Source of the DNA: Pseudomonas fluorescens
GTDB taxonomy: Bacteria > Pseudomonadota > Gammaproteobacteria > Pseudomonadales > Pseudomonadaceae
Length of the DNA stretch: 64,000 nt
Reading direction: 5' to 3'
Assembly: GCF_003732425.1 (NCBI RefSeq)
Contig: NZ_MOBX01000006.1
Span: 21,635 to 85,634 of the forward strand
Position numbers and translations under genes: made by a program
Part shown: piece after piece, positions 61,730-64,000 of the stretch
How positions within the stretch are numbered: position 1 is the stretch's first letter
How the letters are laid out: every line of letters starts with the position of its first letter
The notes under the pieces: generated by a model
What the model saw: only the letters and a program-made list of their open reading frames with translations
Told to the model about the DNA's origin: nothing
Database searches by the model: none

Positions 61730-62101
61730 ATGCGTTTAACACTGCCCGCTCTGGTTCTGGGGCTTCTGGTTGCTCAAGGTGCAATGGCTGCCGGCGATGG
61801 TACCGCTGCGCTGGGCGGTGGTCTGGGTGGCGCACTGGGTAATGTCGTCGGCCAGAAAATGGGCGGTAGCACTGGCGCGGCCATTGGTGCCGGCGTAGCA
61901 GGCGCGGCGGGCAGCGCAATGGCGGCGCGCAAGGGTAGCCGGACCAAAGCGGCGATTGGCGGCGGCGTTGGCGCGGCCGGTGGTTCGGTGATCGGCAACA
62001 GCCTGGGCGGCAGGACTGGCGCGACCATTGGTGCAGGCCTGGGCGGTGCGGCTGGCGGTGCAGTCGGCAGCAACTTGTCCAAAGGTCATAAGCGTCACTG
62101 A
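61730..62101 (+). CDS. Glycine-zipper protein, copy 1
   Basis: Product of 123 residues with a signal peptide (M-R-L-T-L-P-A-L-V-L-G-L-L-V-A-Q-G-A-M-A-A). The mature part is almost all Gly/Ala in GxxxG-type repeats (G-A-A-I-G-A-G-V-A-G-A-A-G and similar), interrupted by a basic stretch R-K-G-S-R-T-K, ending in K-G-H-K-R-H. Such proteins insert in or span the envelope. A near duplicate follows at 62239. ATG at 61730; own terminator at about 62119-62148. Confidence 0.88.
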   Translation: MRLTLPALVLGLLVAQGAMAAGDGTAALGGGLGGALGNVVGQKMGGSTGAAIGAGVAGAAGSAMAARKGSRTKAAIGGGVGAAGGSVIGNSLGGRTGATIGAGLGGAAGGAVGSNLSKGHKRH

Positions 62102-62118
62102 GACTGATCGTTTGTCAG

Positions 62119-62148
62119 AAAAAGCCCGGCTTGATGTCGGGCTTTTTC
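62119..62148 (+). terminator. Terminator between the two glycine-zipper genes
   Basis: AAAAAGCCCG and CGGGCTTTTT arms around a short loop, so each copy can be transcribed separately. Confidence 0.85.
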
Positions 62149-62238
62149 ATGGCTGAACGTTTTCTCTGTTCGCCTCTCCAATCTCACATAGGCCCATGTC
62201 TGGGCGGACTGTCCCGCTTCGGGAACTGTGAGGTTCAT

Positions 62239-62658
62239 ATGCGCTTGTCATTATCTGCACTGTTTTTCGGTTTGCTGGTAGCACAGGGGGCGATGGCCGC
62301 CGGTGATGGCACCGCCGCCGTTGGTGGCGGCCTGGGCGGCGCGCTCGGCAATGTGGTCGGTGGACAACTCGGTGGCAGTACTGGCGCGGCGGTAGGTGCA
62401 GGCGTTGGCGGCGCAGCCGGCAGTGCCGTCGGGGCGAATAAACGCAATCGAACCGAAGCCGCCATTGGCGGTGGTCTCGGCGCGGCGGGTGGCTCGGTTG
62501 TCGGCAACAGTCTCGGCGGCTCGACCGGTTCGACCATTGGTGCAGGATTGGGCGGCGCGGCCGGTGGAGCGGTCGGCAATAACCTCGGTGACGATGGTGG
62601 CTCTCATTCGGGCGGCGGTCACAAGCACAACAATAAACATAAAAACCGCCATCATTGA
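62239..62658 (+). CDS. Glycine-zipper protein, copy 2
   Basis: Product of 139 residues, a tandem paralogue of the 61730 gene. The signal peptide (M-R-L-S-L-S-A-L-F-F-G-L-L-V-A-Q-G-A-M-A-A) and the A-G-D-G-T-A-A-V-G-G-G-L-G-G-A-L-G-N-V-V-G start are nearly the same. The central basic stretch is N-K-R-N-R-T-E. The C-terminus is longer and His/Lys/Asn-rich, which may bind metal. Followed by a terminator at 62670-62700. Confidence 0.88.
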   Translation: MRLSLSALFFGLLVAQGAMAAGDGTAAVGGGLGGALGNVVGGQLGGSTGAAVGAGVGGAAGSAVGANKRNRTEAAIGGGLGAAGGSVVGNSLGGSTGSTIGAGLGGAAGGAVGNNLGDDGGSHSGGGHKHNNKHKNRHH

Positions 62659-62669
62659 TGGAGGTTTGA

Positions 62670-62700
62670 ACAGAAACCCGGCTTTTTGCCGGGTTTTTTG
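62670..62700 (+). terminator. Terminator after the second glycine-zipper gene
   Basis: AAACCCGGC and GCCGGGTTT arms with loop TTTTT, then T run. Confidence 0.88.
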
Positions 62701-62780
62701 TATTTGCTCGTCGGACACCGGAACGATTGGCTGTAGGGCTTTTCGAACGTCATACACGCCACGAGACGATGAGGTTTGCC

Positions 62781-62945
62781 ATGACTCCTGAAACCGAAGG
62801 CAAGGAAGAGAAGGGTCCGAGTGGACTGCCGTTTATCAATGATCCGGGAAATGAGGATCCGGGGTCGTTGATGGATGATGCGACGGTGCCGTTGAATGAT
62901 TCGGATGAGGCGGATATGGAGTATGAAGAGGAGGATGAGCAATAG
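62781..62945 (+). CDS. Small acidic hypothetical protein
   Basis: Product of 54 residues, strongly acidic at the C-terminus (D-M-E-Y-E-E-E-D-E-Q) with Pro/Gly-rich start. GAGG six bases before the ATG at 62781 favours it over 62769. Not recognised; probably cytoplasmic and unstructured. Confidence 0.6.
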   Translation: MTPETEGKEEKGPSGLPFINDPGNEDPGSLMDDATVPLNDSDEADMEYEEEDEQ

Positions 62946-62990
62946 CTGTCTTGAAGTTTGAGCGAGGCAGCGTGCTGATTTCAAATCTCC

Positions 62991-63011
62991 GGGGCCTGTA
63001 CTTCAGGCCCC
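62991..63011 (+). terminator. Hairpin between the acidic-protein gene and the toxin/immunity pair
   Basis: GGGGCCTG and CAGGCCCC arms with a short loop; serves the convergent genes. Confidence 0.6.
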
Positions 63012-63091
63012 TTGATTCTGATTGGTTTGCTCGCGCAGGTTAAGGTTGGTAAAAATTTTTGAGACGGAAGCAGGCCACCGATAATTTTTTG

Positions 63092-63523
63092 TTATTTCGC
63101 AGCTAAGTCAGGGTTGACGCGTATGTAAAGGTTATCTGATGGCGACATTTTTTCTATTCGGCCTGATGCGATGTATTCTTTAAACTCCTTTTCAACTATT
63201 TTTTTATCGCAGTATTTTTTGTATTTAGATGGCCTGTCGCTAGCGTAAATGTAGAGGCGCCACACATCAAAGCCGTCGATTCTGTTGTTCGATCCATAGT
63301 CGAAGTCCACTGATTCTGATGGGAAATGAATGGCGCACCCTACGCCGTGAAGTTCATATTGAATTCCATCAGTTATTTCACCGCAGCGTTCGATTTGCTT
63401 GCTTCGCCAAAGTCTTAAAATATTCCGGGTGCCAAATTTTTTTTGTAGTAATTCTGTTCCGCTTTCAACTTTTGAAAGGAAGTCTGTTATTAGGTCCTCA
63501 AGATTTTTATCGTCCTTTTTCAT
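63092..63523 (-). CDS. Putative immunity protein for the Rhs toxin (DUF6896-like)
   Basis: Product of 143 residues, AT-rich in base composition unlike the window. The middle block Y-E-L-H-G-V-G-C-A-I-H-F followed by S-V-D-F-D-Y-G-S...R-I-D-G-F-D-V-W-R-L-Y resembles a domain (DUF6896-type) seen next to polymorphic toxins. The ATG at 63523 overlaps the Rhs stop by four bases, the usual toxin-immunity arrangement. The specific neutralising role is inferred from position. The family assignment is from memory. Confidence 0.7.
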   Translation of the reverse strand: MKKDDKNLEDLITDFLSKVESGTELLQKKFGTRNILRLWRSKQIERCGEITDGIQYELHGVGCAIHFPSESVDFDYGSNNRIDGFDVWRLYIYASDRPSKYKKYCDKKIVEKEFKEYIASGRIEKMSPSDNLYIRVNPDLAAK

Positions 63524-64000
63524 CTTCTTCTGTGATGCTCCAATCGGTCGTGTCCGACATTGTTAGCTGAGTCGATGACTTCTTCAATCGTATTGAGCTC
63601 TCCTTTGTGCTCCCTGATGTTTGTGATCAGTTTTATAGTTATAGGCGTTGCTGTTTGTTTTGCAGCTGCTGCACGGTGATGTCCATCTAGAATATAGAAG
63701 TTGCCCTGATGTTCTGCTACATCTATGGGATAGCTGACATCGTAGCCACCTGCTCGCATTTGATCCCTTATTTTTTCGACATGTTTAGTTGAATTTTTTC
63801 CCATAATTGCATGCGTTCGCTTTACTGAATGTGGGTCAACGCCATGAATCAAATCCGGTAATCGTGGTTCACCCTCATCAACCTTAGCCCCACCAATCCC
63901 ACCCGGCACCTCACACCCAGGCCTATTCGGCGGCGGACAGTTGGAACTCAACCCCAACGGATCCACCCACCCCGTCGGATTCGGCACGTACTGGTACTGA
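63520..64000 (-). CDS. Rhs-type polymorphic toxin, 3' end with ParB-like nuclease tip (cut by window edge)
   Basis: Only the last 160 codons lie in the window. The conserved Rhs core end reads Y-V-P-N-P-T-G-W-V-D-P-L-G-L-S-S, after which the variable tip begins. The tip (about 125 residues) carries a ParB/Srx-like fold motif: Y-I-L-D-G-H-H-R-A-A-A-A-K, the D-G-H-H-R box of ParB-type nucleases, plus H-S-V-K-R-T-H-A-I-M-G near its start. A DNA-cleaving activity is the likely toxic function. The core is GC-rich and the tip AT-rich (switch around 63850), typical of tip exchange by recombination. Delivery, probably by type VI secretion, is not shown in the window. Confidence 0.9.
   Translation of the reverse strand, partial: QYQYVPNPTGWVDPLGLSSNCPPPNRPGCEVPGGIGGAKVDEGEPRLPDLIHGVDPHSVKRTHAIMGKNSTKHVEKIRDQMRAGGYDVSYPIDVAEHQGNFYILDGHHRAAAAKQTATPITIKLITNIREHKGELNTIEEVIDSANNVGHDRLEHHRRR

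Noticed and set aside
4428..64000. CRISPR array
   Set aside because: No regularly spaced direct repeats were found; the repeated elements are inverted REP-type pairs.

Overview
The window reads as a chromosomal segment of a Pseudomonas species, most likely of the P. fluorescens group. The basis is the min genes next to an lpxL-type acyltransferase, the Pseudomonas-style purine catabolism set (puuD, puuE, uraD, uraH, alc, allA), the mtnBDC cluster, a DUF3509 gene, the high GC content, and many paired REP hairpins with the core GCGAGCCTGCTCGC or AAAAGATCGCAGCC. This is recognition from sequence; no database was searched.

Layout. 1-3.6 kb: septum-site genes minD (cut by the window edge) and minC, then lpxL and a patatin-like phospholipase. 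3.6-12.6 kb: a complete urate-to-glyoxylate pathway. A minus-strand run (puuE, uraD, alc, allA, puuD, a urate/xanthine-type permease and two Tsx-like outer-membrane channels) diverges from uraH. 12.7-26.3 kb: an accessory block, all on the minus strand. It holds a 1176-residue RTX/pore-forming-toxin-like protein followed by five tandem paralogous modular proteins of 560-657 residues. They share a start motif (M-x-K-P/S-P-K), beta-type modules ending in W-R, a KRPR nuclear-localisation-like motif and a conserved C-terminal domain. This is the most likely undescribed system here. 26.5-30.7 kb: LysE-type exporter, AzgA-type purine permease, MarR regulator, PLP aminotransferase. 30.8-36.7 kb: thioredoxin-fold protein, folE, Smr protein, a cysteine-hydrolase homologue whose nucleophile position is Ser, prmB, an alpha/beta hydrolase. 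36.8-41.5 kb: aroC, an MFS transporter and the methionine-salvage genes mtnB, mtnD and mtnC.

41.8-48 kb: fatty acyl-CoA synthetase, ankyrin protein, speE, rraB and small proteins. 48-52.4 kb: the conserved ATP-grasp / alpha-E / transglutaminase cassette, a cytochrome c fusion and a 31-codon membrane peptide gene. 52.7-59.8 kb: thiolase plus FadB/FadJ-like fusion protein, a GATase, CorA, PlsC and a crotonase. 60.1 kb: tRNA-Ser(GGA) with a clear promoter. 60.3-63 kb: small envelope-type proteins including tandem glycine-zipper proteins. 63.1-64 kb: an AT-rich toxin/immunity pair, made of the 3' end of an Rhs gene with a ParB-like nuclease tip and its 4-bp-overlapping putative immunity gene.

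Regulatory clues. The 10-mer TTGTGTACAA occurs upstream of both purine loci (12.1 kb and 28.77 kb), with a TTGTATACAA variant at 11.89 kb. This suggests one regulator for both. Two orphan terminators (minus strand at 47.69 kb, plus strand at 61.56 kb) point to possible small RNAs.
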